The notes: generated by a model from the letters alone, not told the origin. A stretch of 64,000 nucleotides of DNA from Aphelocoma coerulescens (GCF_041296385.1 NC_091022.1:25439967-25503966), one strand, 5' to 3'. Counted from the first letter of the stretch, positions 22,813 to 36,370 are shown. Made by a program: numbers and translations.

Positions 22813-25800
22813 TCTCCCATTTAGAAAGCTGTAACCAGCATATGTGGATTTCATCAGTTACTATTCCCTTTGCATTTCAGGCCTGAATGCTGAACAGCAG
22901 AGTGATTTGGCCATACTTCTGGAAGAGTCTGTGAACATGTAAAATACATACTATTTCAATTTTGCAAGCAAAGGCTACTCTATATTTAAAGGTTTAATTC
23001 ACACAGCAAAGCTTTGAATGGAAACACAACTTGTCTACGTGTGGTGGGACGAATAGCACTGTAAGTGACTCCTCAATGGCTCCCATGACATCCCCTTAAA
23101 CAATCAGAGGCACAATAAATTGGTGATTTAGATGAAGAAGCTTCTTGTTGGAGAAATAGATCAATAGGATTTAATGGAAAAAGTCACTAATTTGTACTCC
23201 AGAGTCAACACTGATTATGTGACTGGAAACTTGATAGTTCCTACGCTGGATTCTCAAGCATCTGACATATTCACATGCAAGATATTCATCTTTGCTCTGA
23301 CAAGGGTCTTTCTTTCTGCATTTCCTTCCTCTCTCCTAGGACTCAGGTTTAACTAGCAGGAATCTACCTAACTTGCATTTCATATTTATCTTGCTCCAAA
23401 GCAAGACTCATCTTTGTTTGCAGTGGTCAATTGATAAAATATGTTTACCAGGGCATTTGCCAGAGAATAAAGACCCTGGAGATTTCATGATGGTGGAGAG
23501 TGTGTGTGACAGGGATCTGCCCACAGTTTTTCATATCCTTCCCTAGGTGAGGGAAGCCTCTGAGTTTTCAAAGAGAATGAAAATAGAGTACAACTATGTG
23601 TTTGTCTGAGTCTCCTGCATCCATCCTATGCTCTTCTCAGCACCAAAAGGCAGTCACTCACTTTGGGATTAACCCCCTGCAGCAAACCTACATGCCAGCT
23701 GTGAGGAGATCCTCATGTCCAAAAGAACATGATGCTGCACTTCTTGCAGCAGCTTCTGAAGGGGAGAACAGCCTCAGCTGTTTGCCCTTTGAGGTGTAAC
23801 TGATGTACCAACCTACCTATTTGTGTTTTTAGAAGCTTAGCCTAGCATGAATTTGGCTGCTAAATTCCTGTAGAAGCCATGAACAAGCACATGGTGAATC
23901 TGTACATTGCTCTGGACCTGGGTGATACTCCACATCTGTAGAGAAGTCAGAGACCCCATGTCCTTAGCAGGATTTCCTATGACAGGCTGAAACATGGGAA
24001 AAATCCATGGTCTGGGTCTTTTTCCCATTTTTTTTTTCCCTTGAAAAATCAAAAACATTGAGTTAATAAGGTGAGATGGGATGGTCACACAGGAGCTGAG
24101 GATATGAAGAGTTCAGTTTGCAGTCCCTACCCTGAACTGAACATCTCCAACAGGAATGACAAGACGTTTGTTGCTGTTCCTGCAAATGAGCTTTGCTGGT
24201 TCCTTTTCACTCAGCAGCTAAGGGAATTCTGAGGTTCTGGGATTTTACATTTTAAGATGTATGTTTTAACTGTTTGCTCATATGAAGCACAAACCTGGAT
24301 GGAAAGAAAAACATTGCAATCTATTATTTACTCTGTTAATTGTTTCAGACAGCCAGCAGAGAACTCACGTAGAGGGAGAACCAGTCTAAATCACTTTTAT
24401 GAGCAGAGATAGTCGGTAGGGAATTTCGGTTTTACTGTGTTGCAGTTGGATATTTGGTATCAAGCTTCCTAAATGGACTTAATCTCAAGATTATGGTTCT
24501 CTGTGGAGCCATTTGGGTCACTTTGTAATTGCCCAGCTTTCCACACTTCAGGTGATGAGAAGGACGAGTGCAGGAACAGCATTCTTGTACTCATTTAGTT
24601 AAAAGAGGGACTTTCCAGAGATGGAAGAGGTGCTTTTGCGAGGACTGGGGTTAGGAACAAAGACAAAGCACACACATCCATACATTTTTAGAAGTCCTGA
24701 TAGTTCTCCCCAGGAACAGGGATATGCACTATGAAGTTGTGTTTCCTGTGGATGTATCACTGTGGTCTGGTTGGTTTAATTACGACCACTACTTCCTCAC
24801 TTAAAACCTACACTCCTAAGCCATGGACAGGGGAGATAGATCACAAAGCAAATTTTTGGCTGACTGTGATCAGCTAGCCTCAGAATTTATTCCTGGGAAA
24901 GGATGTCAGCAAGTGAGACTGCAACCAGAAGGAACATCCAGGTACCTGCTTTGCAATCTAGCTTTATTCCTGTGGTTTAGAAACTTTTCTGAACTCTGAA
25001 GTAGTCTTCAGGAAGACAAACAAAAAACATCATAGTAAAAACCAAAATATCAAACCTGAAATAACAATGGAAAAAAACAAAGCAGCTTTTGGGTCATGAT
25101 TTCCAGTGAAACATACAAACACCACGGAATTTCAGTTGTACAGGCAGAAATGAAGAAGAGATAAATTCTTTTGGCCCCATAAGTCATACGGAAGCTGCAT
25201 AAGGAGTTTTATTTTATTTTAACTTTAAGAATCTAGCTGTCTAAATGCTCAGGTTTTCTTTCCTTTTCTTTTTCTTGTGTCCCATGATGTCTGTGAACAT
25301 GAGAAATGGTTAGGGAGGCTGTAAGCCAAGCGGTGATGTTCGATTTGTTTTCACATGGACCAAAATAGAGCAAGGAAAAGAACTAAACAAACTTGCCCTT
25401 TTCAGAAGAAGGGAGGCTCCTCCTTGGTGTTTAATAGCAGTGTGGGCATCATACAACTGACTTGAGTTTAATGGGTTGAGGAAAAAAACCCCGGAACTGA
25501 CACTGGAGAGTGATCTATCAACCTGTTCCTGTCATTCACCTGGCTGTACACACAGTTCTCAGGGATAAACATCTCCAGAAGGGTTTGGGCAAGTTAGCAG
25601 AGGAGAAGTTCAGCACAGAGTGTTAAACACAATGTGTCCAAAGGCAGCTTTTGCTTAAGAAGACCATGAACTGCTACTTTCTGAGAGCTGGAATGGCAGA
25701 AAAGAAACTTGATAGTAGTTGGCTTTTTCTGCTTGCTTGAACACTGGCTACTGGCTGCTATATAGGCAGTCACTGGTCCAAAGGACCTCCATTTGTGACT

Positions 25801-27074
25801 CAGTATAGTGGCTCATATCCTCTGTATTTGGCCTTTGTAAGATTTTCTGCCTGACTTAGAAGGGTTTTTTTTTAGAAAGACAGCATATATGGATATGTTG
25901 TCACTTGTTTACCAGGAATAAAGAAAAAAAATCCTCAGTTAATTTAATTCTAGTTTTTTCTAAGTGAAACTTTTCTGTTGCTGACTCTGAATACTTTCAA
26001 ATTAAATTTGTTGGACTTGAATATTAGAAAAATTAATATGGAAGAAAATTGATGTCTGAGATGGATTAAATATGTTGTTCATTGTTAGCCTTTTCAACAA
26101 AGCTAAAAAAGCAATTAGCACTCTCTTCTCACCTATGTGAACATGCAGTATTTAGGTAGTATATGTTATATAATTAAACATATTGATAGAACTTTATCCG
26201 TTACTATATATAAAAGCATACTGCATGTGTTAAAAATACGTGTATTTATGTGGTTAGGTAAAGCAAAATGCCAACTGCATGGTTTAGTCGTGTAAAGAGT
26301 GTTCTTGCACCAGACAGAACTTCAGCCTGTACCTGCAAAGCTTTCCCTGCTGTTACTCTGCAGGTGTTACAATACTTCCAAGGAGTGATCTGTATTTTTG
26401 GAGTGAAGGTTTCTGAGTCTTGTCCTTAGCAGTGTGTGGATGTTACATTCCCACTGAGTTGTGGAGGAGAGCTCCATGGAAGGCTGTTTGCTGGGTAGGA
26501 TACAAACTCTCCAGTGAGTCTGTAAACCAGGAGCTGAGGGGCTGTGCAAGGGGAAGGATCACTCTGTACTTGCCCTATTCCACTCCTCACTGAACATCCA
26601 CTGCCAGATGCATCTTGTGCTGGGTGCACTTCTGGTTTGACCTGCTATTGCTGTCTCTGTGCTCTGCTGCGATCTATGAAAAGCAGGATTGCAAGTGAGG
26701 TAGTGTTGTTCCTAAACAGTTCTTGGAATGGCAAACCTGTCAGCAATTTTTAGAGCAAAAATTTTACATAAACCTTTTGAATTTCGTTCTGTTTTGGAAG
26801 AAAATGAGTCCCCAGGTCAGTCTGTGAGGTCACTCAATCACTCAGCACTTGGATGAGGAGAGCCTTCCAGAGCACATTTTGAAAAGCACTAGCAGAAAGC
26901 TGGCTACTCGTTTGTGTTTCACACCTCCTTAATTACCCACCTGTGTTCCTTTTATTATCAAAGCTTGAATAGGATCGCTCATAAAACAGAGGCCAAGAGG
27001 AAATTGCTGGTTTGCTCGGATTGCATCAGCAGCATAAAATGGAATAATTTAATATCAGAACACTCTGCCCCTTT
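22813..27074. other. No gene recognised
   Basis: About 4 kb of unique AT-rich sequence with frames below 85 codons. A short inverted repeat ATATGTT/AACATAT with a 9-nt loop occurs at about 26161-26183. No gene or repeat family was identified. Confidence 0.45.
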
Positions 27075-27092
27075 CATTTTCATTTTCATTTT
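27075..27092. repeat. (CATTTT)3 simple repeat
   Basis: Three exact copies of the hexamer CATTTT in tandem. Confidence 0.9.
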
Positions 27093-29265
27093 CCTTTGTC
27101 CCTTCCATGCCATTAGGATCCTGCCCACCCAACACCTATAATACACTGAGCAGCACATACCTGTTGCTTTTTCTCAGTCTAACACGTAGACTTCATACAA
27201 ATCGCCACTTCAGTCCCATGAGTGACTGGAAAACTACTGAGAGGTCTCTTCTGCTCTAAGGAACTGCCCACATAACCACTGTCAGTCAAGCTGCTCTGTA
27301 AGAGAGATTTGAACAAAAGGACAGCTTGGATTAGGAGGTGTATAGTGTCCTGGTCAGGAGTGTCTTCATTCTTAGCAGTTTATTTCGAGAAGTGGAGGAG
27401 TTTGTAAGACCTGTAGAGTTTCTAAGCAGTGTGTGTAACCTGGGGGTATGAATGCATGCAGTGACTCCTTCTTGCAATACTAAACCTGATGCAGTTGTGT
27501 CTCAAGTATGTAGCAATGAAACGATGACTCTTTCCCCACTGTGCATGTTCTACTCGGTTCAGGGGATTTTTTTGGTGCTTGTCTTTCCTCATCTGCAGGA
27601 TTCACTTTGTGTTGCTTTCACTCATCCTGTTTTCCATTTCCATTTATCTGGAACTTTACTCTAACCTTTTAGTATCTTCACCAAGGGCAAACCCCTGACA
27701 TTATGGAGAACTTGTTTCATGATCTGTGTTAGTTCAAAACAGATTGTGCCATGAACATCACTTTCAATGACATCTTATGAATTTGTGATTCAAGGGTGGC
27801 ACACCAGTGTGGATTTTCCAATGGGTAAGGTGGAAATATCCATGCAGTCTTTCTATGAATGATTTGCCACTGACTTTTGTTCAAGAAATAGGCAAGAACT
27901 TATTTTTTTATTCTTCCACATCTGTGCTAAATTTGGTTGGCCCTAAACTTTATTGGGAAATACTACCATGTATTTCTCGTCATGTTTAGAGACACAACAA
28001 TGACAGGCTCACAAGTTTGATTTCCTTTCAAAACCAATCTAAAAGCAAAAGCTTCTGACATTTTTTTTGGCTCTTTCTTTACCCAGCTTCCCTTCTGAAA
28101 GTGATGCTTCAGTTATTCCATGTTAGTTTGGAAGTGCAGTCAGTGGTGCCTCAGTTTTCACCAAGGTGATGTTCTAGTTCTGTACATTGACTGCACACTT
28201 AACCCACCTCGCCCAGACCTTTTTATCATCCTGTTTCTCTTCTTCATACCAAAATGTTTTATCCCAAGAGCTGCAGGTCCTAACATTCACATTTATTCCA
28301 AGTAGCAGAGCATACATAGTTTCTGCGTATGATGAAGAATAGAAAAGATATAAAAATATCTTTTTGAACATGTCTTAATCCCTGCCTCTGCAAACCGTAG
28401 TGCAGCAGAAACAGCAACATGATCACATCATCTGTGTCTATGACAGGACAGAAACAGTCACCTTTAGGGTGTAATAGTTGCTCATGAATCTGGCTCTGGA
28501 TGTTAAATGGAAGCTTTTTCTTAAAAAAAAAAAAAAAGAAAAGACAAACCATGCTTTTCTGGCACAGAAAATTATGAGCTTGAAGTTAGTCTGTAGCAGA
28601 GACACAACGTTGTTGTCTGTTTTGTTTTTTGCTCCTGTTTTTCTTGCTGTATCTGGTAGGAGGTCAGGGAAGGAACACAGAAGTTCAGACTATGCCTTCA
28701 CTGGAAGAAAACACTGTGTTCCTTCTTGGGGTTCACTGTCATGTGGCACCTGGCCTGAGGTGAAAACCTAGTGGAGACAAGCTTGTTATGTGAACAAGTG
28801 TGAGCAGGCAACAATAAAGTTTATGGGGAGAAGCCAACATTTACCTCTCACCACATAATTTTATGACTGCTGCTCCATCTTCTCTGGTTTTGTCATTTTT
28901 TTTTCCCATGCCATCAAACTCAAAAAGACATGAGCCTCTTCTGTCAATGAAAAAAGCCTCTCTGGCTGGGAGAAAACACTTGTGCTACATAAATCTATGT
29001 AATTCTTCCTTTTGATATTACTTTTGCTTTTGATAAAGCCAATGCTTTCCCTTCTCAGCTGACATCCTTACAAAATTACCTGAGGTACAACTGCAGCACC
29101 AAAAATGATGACTGTTTTTCAGCACAATGACATAAATGCCAAATTGCTTTTCTCTAAGTGGCAGCATGTCCTGAAAAGATCAGATTTTGTGATTTTTAAT
29201 TGGATGGTTGAACATATTCCTTACACCTGGCTCCTTCATTGAGCATCTTCCACTCCCTGCTGTGA
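27093..29265. other. No gene recognised
   Basis: Unique sequence with an A15 run at 28523-28537 and short frames. Nothing else was supported. Confidence 0.45.
28523..28537. repeat. A15 homopolymer
   Basis: Fifteen A followed by GAAAAG. No recognisable retroposed body precedes it. Confidence 0.9.
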
Positions 29266-29325
29266 ACAGTTTGGCTTGATGATCGTAAAGATCTTTTCCA
29301 ACTTAAATGATTCTATGATTTTATG
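29266..29325 (+). mobile_element. CR1 LINE 3'-end fragment
   Basis: AACAGTTTGGCTTGATGATC is followed by TAAAGATCTTTTCCAACTTAAATG and the tail ATTCTATGATTTTATG. This is the 3' terminus of a CR1 retrotransposon with two copies of its tail repeat. Only this end is recognisable. Confidence 0.85.
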
Positions 29326-30241
29326 AAAGGCAGAACAAGGGGTCTGGCAAACTGAGAAGGACAAAGCTCTGGTAATGGAGGGTGGAGATAAACATTTGAC
29401 TCTGTGCAGGTTTTGGCAGGTTTGTGTCATTTTATCCATTCAGGGCAAAGGAGGGAAATTACAAAGGGGACATGCAACAACAGGGAAATACTGTTCTTCA
29501 GACTCTTACTCTGCTATTCTTCTTGGCCATTTTAACTTCCCATTTTCTTGAAACAAAAATGATGGAAACAGATAAGAAGCGACTTCAATTAAGGCTGATT
29601 CTTTCTTCACCTTAAAGAGGAATCCAGGAAGCTCTCCATAGCCTTCTTTCTCTCTTTGAAGTGTTGACTTATCATCCTCTTGCCATTAAAATATAATGGG
29701 CTAGCAATGGGTGTGCTGGGATTTGACACCCAGTGAGGAACCGCACCTAATCCTGCATCATCACCTGATCTGGTTTGGCTTCTTTACCCAAGACACTGGC
29801 CCCATCTTCACCATTCAAAGCAGAAGAGGGGGAGGACCAGAGAATTACTGTAGAGGACTTAGTCCTAGCCAGCCAGTCTCCATGTAGGTGTCACAGAAGA
29901 CGGTTTCAAATACAACCACATAAGCAGGCACCTGCAGAAGGTATTACCTGCAGACCCTCATGAGGAGGAGAGAGGGAGGGGGGATTTTATCAGGTGTTTG
30001 GGTGCATTTGATCACGGGGTGCCTTTATCTTCCCCACACAGTGGGTTGTGGTGACTCAGTGGTCACTTGGTGGAGTGGAAACAGCTTACAGATCATGGCA
30101 ACAAACAAACAGGGATGGGAGCCAGAGACAGAAGACATCTGCTCCAGCATCATCAGCCTTATCTCTGTCACTTGGCTGCATGCAGAGCTCTTTGGTCTGT
30201 CAGCCCTGTACAAAGCAGAGGTTTGGCTGCCGTGGAGCTGT

Positions 30242-30268
30242 GGGTGCAGGAGGGAAGGATGGGGAGGG
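30242..30268 (+). other. G-quadruplex motif, plus strand
   Basis: GGG-TGCAGGA-GGG-AAGGAT-GGGG-A-GGG fits the four-run rule with loops of 7, 6 and 1 bases. The longer loops suggest a weaker fold than the one at 17419. Confidence 0.5.
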
Positions 30269-31368
30269 AAGATGGTCTTTATGCTTTCAGCAGTGGCTGT
30301 TTGGCTGTGGTTTCCTTAGGAGACAGACAGCTGTTACTGCCTCTACAAACCCATTGCCCAAAGAGTGTCTCGAATGATCTTGTCTGATTGCTTTTCCATC
30401 TGAGCCATGAACAACACCAGAGCAGGGATTCTCCTTCAGTCAGTCTTTTATCTTCAGCAGTGGAAATGAACATGAACTTGTGTTGTCATGCTGTGCACAC
30501 ATGCACTCTCCATGTCTCTTCTGGAACAGCAAAACAAACCATAACCCAGTGCTCACAAAGGGCAAACCATCAAGTGTTTCCTGTAGAAAAGAAGGCTGCT
30601 CCCTCTCTTTACCTGCTGTGTGGTGGGCAATGTGTTTGACAGCCCCATCTAGGGGGAAAAAATCTCAAATATTACTCAGGAGTTAATCTGCACAGGAACA
30701 CATCTGCTTCACTGCTCCTGACCTGCTGGGGCCTTGTCACATCATCCAGATGCTTGTTCTGGAGGCTGCAAAAGGCTCAGATAGGGCTGGGACTGCAGAT
30801 GTTCCCTGGAGGTGTGAGAGTAAGAATGAAGAAGATTCGAAGATTTTTGGCTGTTTTCCCCTCTCCCTGCTTCTCCTGCTTTTCCTTAATTTTGATGGCC
30901 TAGCCCTGAATGTTTGGGAACATTTTTTCCAGCTAAAATGGAATTAATTCATCTGAGCTGTAGATTAATAGCTCCAGTCATTGCAGTCACCCGTCACTAC
31001 TTGTTCATAGATGGTGAAAGGAAGGGTACAGGCAGGTAATTGCAGGCATTTGGCATACCTGGGTTTTCCCAGACCTGCTTCTTCTTTTTCTTTCTGTGTC
31101 CAGTCAAAACCAAGTCTGTCCTGTTCACTCAACACAGCCTCAATTTTAAGGTTATGAAAACAGCAACAGGCAGAAGGTTTCAAGAAGAGCATCATTGCAT
31201 GCACACCTGTGTCATGTGTGAAATGATCTGTAATGATTTTGGCTTCTGACAGTGGCTGTCTGCAGTTGCATAGATCAAAGACCATAAAGAAACTGTACCT
31301 AAGTACATAAGACTGACTGGTAAGTAACACCAACACCTCATGAAAATCAAAGTAAAATGTTTGGATTC

Positions 31369-31383
31369 TTTTTTTTTTTTTTT
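31369..31383. repeat. T15 homopolymer
   Basis: Fifteen T followed by GCAGGAC. Confidence 0.9.
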
Positions 31384-32449
31384 GCAGGACTTTTCATTTA
31401 AATGTCAAACTTAGAAAACCATAAGACAAAACATAATGTATAGTTTGGGCTGGATCATGAGACTTGGTCAAAAAATTTTACTGAACTGAGGGAAGAAATT
31501 CCAAGTTTTATTGTCTCTGCTCAGCTCACTGTCTGGAATACAACATCCCAACCTCCTCTTTACCTTTTTTTTAACCAAAACTCAGAGGCATTCAAGTCCA
31601 AGCACAGCAACTTAGTCACATCAGCAGCCAGAACTGAGCTGGAAAATCAGATCCAAACACCATTTCTGTCAGGTTGGCCTATGTTATTTTTATCTCTTTT
31701 GGTGGCTTCAGGTAAGTGCTTTCCACCTACAACTTGTTTCTTAGTTTAGTTGTGCTTTCTCTCCGATCAGTTGATCAAAGATTTCTAAATGGAAGACTGG
31801 CTACAAGTGACCATGACATTTCATAACAAGTTTCTACCAAGTAACCATTTATGCCAAGGACTTTAAAGCTTTCAGGAACTATTAATTTTTACACAAATAA
31901 TGGTGTATTTCCTAATAACCTCAGCTAACATGACATGATGAATATCAGGGAACTGAAATCATCAAGGAAGTAAATCTGTTATGGACTCAAACCAGTCATT
32001 TTTTTTAGTTGAGTTTTGGTCCAGCTACAAAGAAAGTTTTGCTCTGTTGGTTGGGGTTTTTTTGAGTCCCACATAGTCTTCAAAGTAAGAGTGTAGGTTC
32101 AGTTCTGGTTTTGAAAAGAAATAACAATTCAAATCAGTTTTCAATTTGGGTTTGGGTTTGATTCAAAGCTGTCAAGTATATTCACGGAGTGATTAAAACT
32201 GTTCCAACAGTTCTGGCCATGAGGAAGGTAAGGCAAACCCAGAGGACATGCAGATCTGGACAAGTACTCTTGCTATTAGCTAAATTTTTCTGTTACCTAA
32301 ATGTTCTTACAGACCAAAGCACCATTGTTTTAGGCAGGGCAAGAAGCAGGTAGTAAGAAATTACCCTGGCCTAAAAAATCTTCCTGCCTACAGACACAAA
32401 ACTGGAGATGAGAAAAAGCTACAAGATGAGAAAAAAGAAGCGATACTGT

Positions 32450-32575
32450 CTTTCTCAGCTGAGGAACCGAGGCTTGGGGAGGTGAAGTGACTTGGCAAAG
32501 GCAGTGCAGGAAGGCTGGAGCAGGGCTGGGAGGGGCAGCCGAGCGCTGGAGCCCCTCGCCACAGCCGCAGCCTGT
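32450..32575 (+). mobile_element. MIR-like SINE fragment
   Basis: CTGAGGAACCGAGGCTTGGG then GAGGTGAAGTGACTTGGCAAAGG follows the MIR core (GATGAGGAAACTGAGGC...AGAGGTTAAGTGACTTGCCCAAGG). The part after it is unusually GC- and CpG-rich (CCGAGCGC, CTCGCC, GCCGC). MIRs are ancient, so only the core aligns by eye. Confidence 0.6.
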
Positions 32576-35500
32576 CCTTCCTGCCTCTCCCTGCGTGCCT
32601 TGTGTGGCACCCAAGAGCTCCAGAGAGCAAGACACAACAGTGACCCCAGTGGCTGGGAAAAGAGGGGAGAAAGAAGCCCCGTTTATTTTTCCTTCTGCTA
32701 CTTTATCTCACTTCAATGGGAGCAGTTGAGAATGTCGAGGATAAATGAAAACAACTGTTGGGCATCAGTCCAAGTGGTTAACAAAGAACCCCAAACTCTT
32801 TTAAGTCCTACAACTAAAAGGTGCTGGCATAAAAAGAATAGCATTTTTCTTTGTAGAAATCATTTGTTGAACTCTCTAGTTCTGAATAGGATTCCTTGCC
32901 TTCTCCCCCTTCTTTTCCCCTAGAATTTAAAAACAAATCACACAAAAATATCATATTCCTCCCTGATATGCTATATTAGATGTTTCCTGAGAAACCCCGT
33001 GGTGTTGTCCCCGTGTGATGTCAGTGTAAGGTCCTGCCTTAGATGACATTCATTAGAAACCCAGTATGAGTATCCCTCTCCCCCTTCTGAAATCATACTC
33101 TGGAGCTGGGTCAAATGCCAGGACTGGTACCCATTTTTCGGCTGGACAGAAGTTTTCCTGCTTTCTGGGTCTCTGTGGTATGTCTGAAAGCACCTGTCCA
33201 TCCTCAACAGGGAGGAATGCAGCACTGGAGAGGGAAACTTCAGTATGAACTTTCTCCTGATAGCATGGTGGAAATTCTTTGGAAAATTAAATAAGAAGCC
33301 AAGGGAAAAGGCTGGACTTTTGAAAGGAAATTGCTGATGCAATAAAGCAGAACAGACAACCAGAATATCTTTAGTAACCCAGTAAAGAGGCTGACCTGTG
33401 TAACTTGGGCTGTGGAAGAGGTTTTGCCTGGAGAGAGAGAGAGAGACTGTGCATTCTGCAGCACTGGGAGCATATCAGTGCCAGGGTGGGAGCATGCAGG
33501 GGAAATTTGGCCTTGAGGCTTTGATGCCTGCAGTGGGGAGATTTTTTAAATGAGCAGGCAGCTGTGAATTCTCTTGTCAGTCTGCATGGCAAGGCTGAAG
33601 CTGTGTTTGTGCCTTCAATATTGCTTGAGAACAGCAGACATTCACCTACCCTGTGCTTAGTACAGGTCAGGGGGGAGCCCAGATGTATTATTAGGGTGGG
33701 CCAGACCTTGTCATTATAAACTCTGTAATGTAGTTGAACCTTGGGTTGAAATCTAACAAGTCGGGTGCCAACAGTGGCCTTATTGTATTGAAAGAAAACA
33801 AGAAAAAAACCAAGCAGAATGTATGAAGAGGGGAAAAGTATATTATTTTGCTTAGTAAAACCCACAAATATTAATGTCAAATAACTGAAAAGCATAAACT
33901 TGGGCCCATTGTTGGGAGGTGATGCATTATGGCTTGTGAATACCTTTGCCATCTCTTCCCTCCCTCCCTCTAAAGCTCCCCCTGTCTAGTTACAGCATGG
34001 TGAAAGAAACAGCTAATTTGACATTTCCAGTTCCTCCTTTGTTCTGAATTTCTGCTGTGGGAACAGAATAAAGGAAATGGAGATCTCTGGAAAGACTGGG
34101 AAGAAGAGACGTTTTACACCACCTTACTTATATACAACCTTCAAACAAGGCCTGTAATACCTGGCTCTTCCCAACCCTCAGCCCCAGCACAGACCTCAGT
34201 CCCAAGGACAAACTGCCTTTATTCATGTGCTCAGCTGATGTGACAATTTATGGAACTGGCTGATCTGGTCTTTGTTCAGGAGGCTGAAGTCCATCCCATC
34301 CAGGCCATCCAGTTTATTTCTTTTGTTAGCTGTTTAAAAGTGAAGCCAAATGCCCCTGAAAATGTTACTTCAGCCACTTTCTATGACAGTTTTTACAGTT
34401 CTGGTTAATTATATACATTGGCCTTTTCAACCCAAAACTCCTGTCCTTTTCTTAATGCACAGGAAAGTCCCACTCTGCAGATGAAATAAGTTATCATTTG
34501 GACACATCTGCCTCTGCTGCCAGCAAAGCCCTAACTAGGAAGGTCAAAAAGTCCTCCAAAACCACAGTCTTGTTCCCTCCTGGGTGCCAGGCACTACTTG
34601 CATTAGAAGGATGAAGTGGTGAAAGAGCAAAAAAACCTCTAGAATCTTCACGAGATCAGAGGTTCAGTGTGGGAATTCTTGGCACAGGAAAGTGGTCCAC
34701 ATCCAGTACTCCCTCGGAGGCCCTGGGGAATCAGTAGATGCCTCCTGTAAAGCAGGCATCAGTTGTCTTCTCTGCACTCAAGGAGCTGCCTGTTGTGGCC
34801 ATGCTGAGGCAGAGATCTGGTAAGGTGCAAGTGTGAGAAGGGGCTGAGGAAAGTGCAGCCAGAAGCTCACCTGACAGTTTTAAAAAAAGCAGGATGTACT
34901 ACTGTCAGCTGAAAAATTGAATCACAGGCCACTTGAATTTCTCAGGGTTGGGAGAAATGTGGGATTTAATACATCTTTCTATCCTTTACCCATCCATAAG
35001 GCAGCAGTGACACCAGCCAAACTAACTCCTCAGCAGCAAGTTGGGAAAATAAACCCATTTTCATCATCATTTATGAAATGCTTGGATTCCTTTGTGATAA
35101 ATGACATAGAAGAGGCCACAAGGAAATGAATAATTCCAGCTTCAGAAGAGAGTTTGAGTAGTGTGCTGAAAAGAGATGACCTTGGAACCACATGTTGATC
35201 GTGGATGTTAAAGTAAAATATTCAGCATCTCCGTATTAAACTAGCACTTCTCACAGGCTGTTACATGAGGCAAAGATGTTACCAAAACCAAAACCAAGCA
35301 AAACCCAAATGAATAAGGATATCTTTCAGACACTGGCAATTCTGTAGCTACCAGAATATCCTTCTTCAGATTTTCTGGACTGGCATATGTCTAAGCAGGA
35401 AATATCTAATGGTGTCAGAAAACTTAGAGGGTGAACAAAAAACCCCACGTGAGGATTTACATGATAATATTGTCAGTGTAGTAAAGTCTTGTAGTAGCAT

Positions 35501-35799
35501 ATCTCTTGCTGTCTTCTTTGTTCAAAGCTAGAATATCTCATGTGGGTCTGAATGGTTCTTTCCACTCTGCCATTCAGGAGGAAGGGAAAGAAAAAACAGC
35601 AAAATCAGCTGGCCTGATTTCCCCTTCTGATTTCACTTTCTGATTTCTCAGACCACAGTAATTCCACCACAGTGAGCAAGATCAGAATTAGTCTCTAAAT
35701 ATTTATTTAGAACTCCTGGAGGATGACAGAAAGGAAAAACTGGGGATGTGCTGAAACATTGCCCCAGGCACATTCAGCAGTTATTAAAAAAAATTCACT
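32576..35799. other. No gene recognised
   Basis: This holds the longest open frame of the window (33371-33952, minus, 193 codons), which I do not accept as a gene. A (GA)8 repeat lies at 33431-33446. An AAAACC-rich stretch at 35281-35308 and an E-box CACGTG near 35446 are the other visible features. Confidence 0.45.
33431..33446. repeat. (GA)8 microsatellite
   Basis: Eight perfect GA dinucleotides. Confidence 0.9.
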
Positions 35800-35960
35800 T
35801 CCATGCAAATTGTATTTCATCAGCTAATTAAGAAGGTATTTATCCTCTGCTTTAATTAATATCTTGTATCTTCCTTCCGAAATACTTAATCATGGAATGA
35901 AATCATCACAAAAATATTGCCCTGAAGTTAGTATCAGCATTTTGTATCTCAGCAAATCTG
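35800..35960. promoter_or_regulatory. Possible developmental enhancer element
   Basis: A POU octamer ATGCAAAT (35803-35810) lies 14 bp from a homeodomain core TAATTA (35825-35830), with a further TTTAATTAATA at about 35850. The motifs are direct observations. Enhancer function is inferred from their spacing and the lack of coding sequence or repeats. Confidence 0.3.
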
Positions 35961-36010
35961 ACATGTATGTGTGTATGCGCATATACATATATATATGCAT
36001 GTGTGTATAT
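35961..36010. repeat. 50-bp alternating purine/pyrimidine tract
   Basis: Every base from 35961 to 36010 alternates purine and pyrimidine (TG, TA and CG steps, including GCGC and a 12-bp CATATATATATG). It is a compound TG/TA microsatellite. Such tracts can adopt left-handed Z-DNA, and the TA-rich part melts easily. Confidence 0.9.
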
Positions 36011-36119
36011 TTTAATAGCAGTAATTATAAACTACTCTGCCAACTTACAGAGCTGCTTTACATTTCTGGCTTGCTGCCAGGCTTTTTTTTCCCCGTGCCT
36101 GATGAATAGCAACTGTTGT

Positions 36120-36370
36120 GTACTCTAGATCTGTGCTCCATTTAAGCAATATCCCCAAAGAAATCGGCCTCCTTAGCCGTTAAGCACAACTTTGTTAGGC
36201 AGCGCCTGGGGCAATTGACAAAACCTATTTGTTAACTAAAAACTGTAATCAGTGGTCTGTGTATCAGCAGCATAATACTCTCAGTAAGGCTACAATATAA
36301 TGGATGGAAAATCAGTTATTTCCTGAGCATCAACAACCAATTTTCCACCAGTTAGGCTAGAGATGGATAT
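36120..36370. promoter_or_regulatory. Possible conserved noncoding element
   Basis: This is a non-repetitive block with several CpGs (AATCGGCC, AGCCGTTAAG, GCAGCGCC) followed by AT-rich text with GTTAACTAAAA. It has no long frame and no repeat signature. I suspect conservation, but this cannot be tested here. Confidence 0.22.

Larger units (their letters stand above)
29326..32449. other. No gene recognised
   Basis: At 30067-30319 all three plus frames are open at once, which reflects low stop density and not coding. A T15 run at 31369-31383 is followed by GCAG and resembles a splice acceptor, but no exon is evident after it. Confidence 0.45.

Noticed and set aside
30067..30319. All three plus frames open for 250 bp
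   Set aside because: Simultaneous openness in three frames points to base composition and not coding; no exon borders fit.
33740..33775. GGGTGCCAACAGTGGCC, resembling a retroviral primer-binding site
   Set aside because: No LTR end lies directly upstream and the match to any tRNA 3' end is short and imperfect.
33371..33952. 193-codon minus-strand frame, the longest in the window
   Set aside because: No domain, a large share of Cys/His/Ser/Phe as in translated noncoding DNA, includes the translation of a GA microsatellite, and no splice or promoter context.
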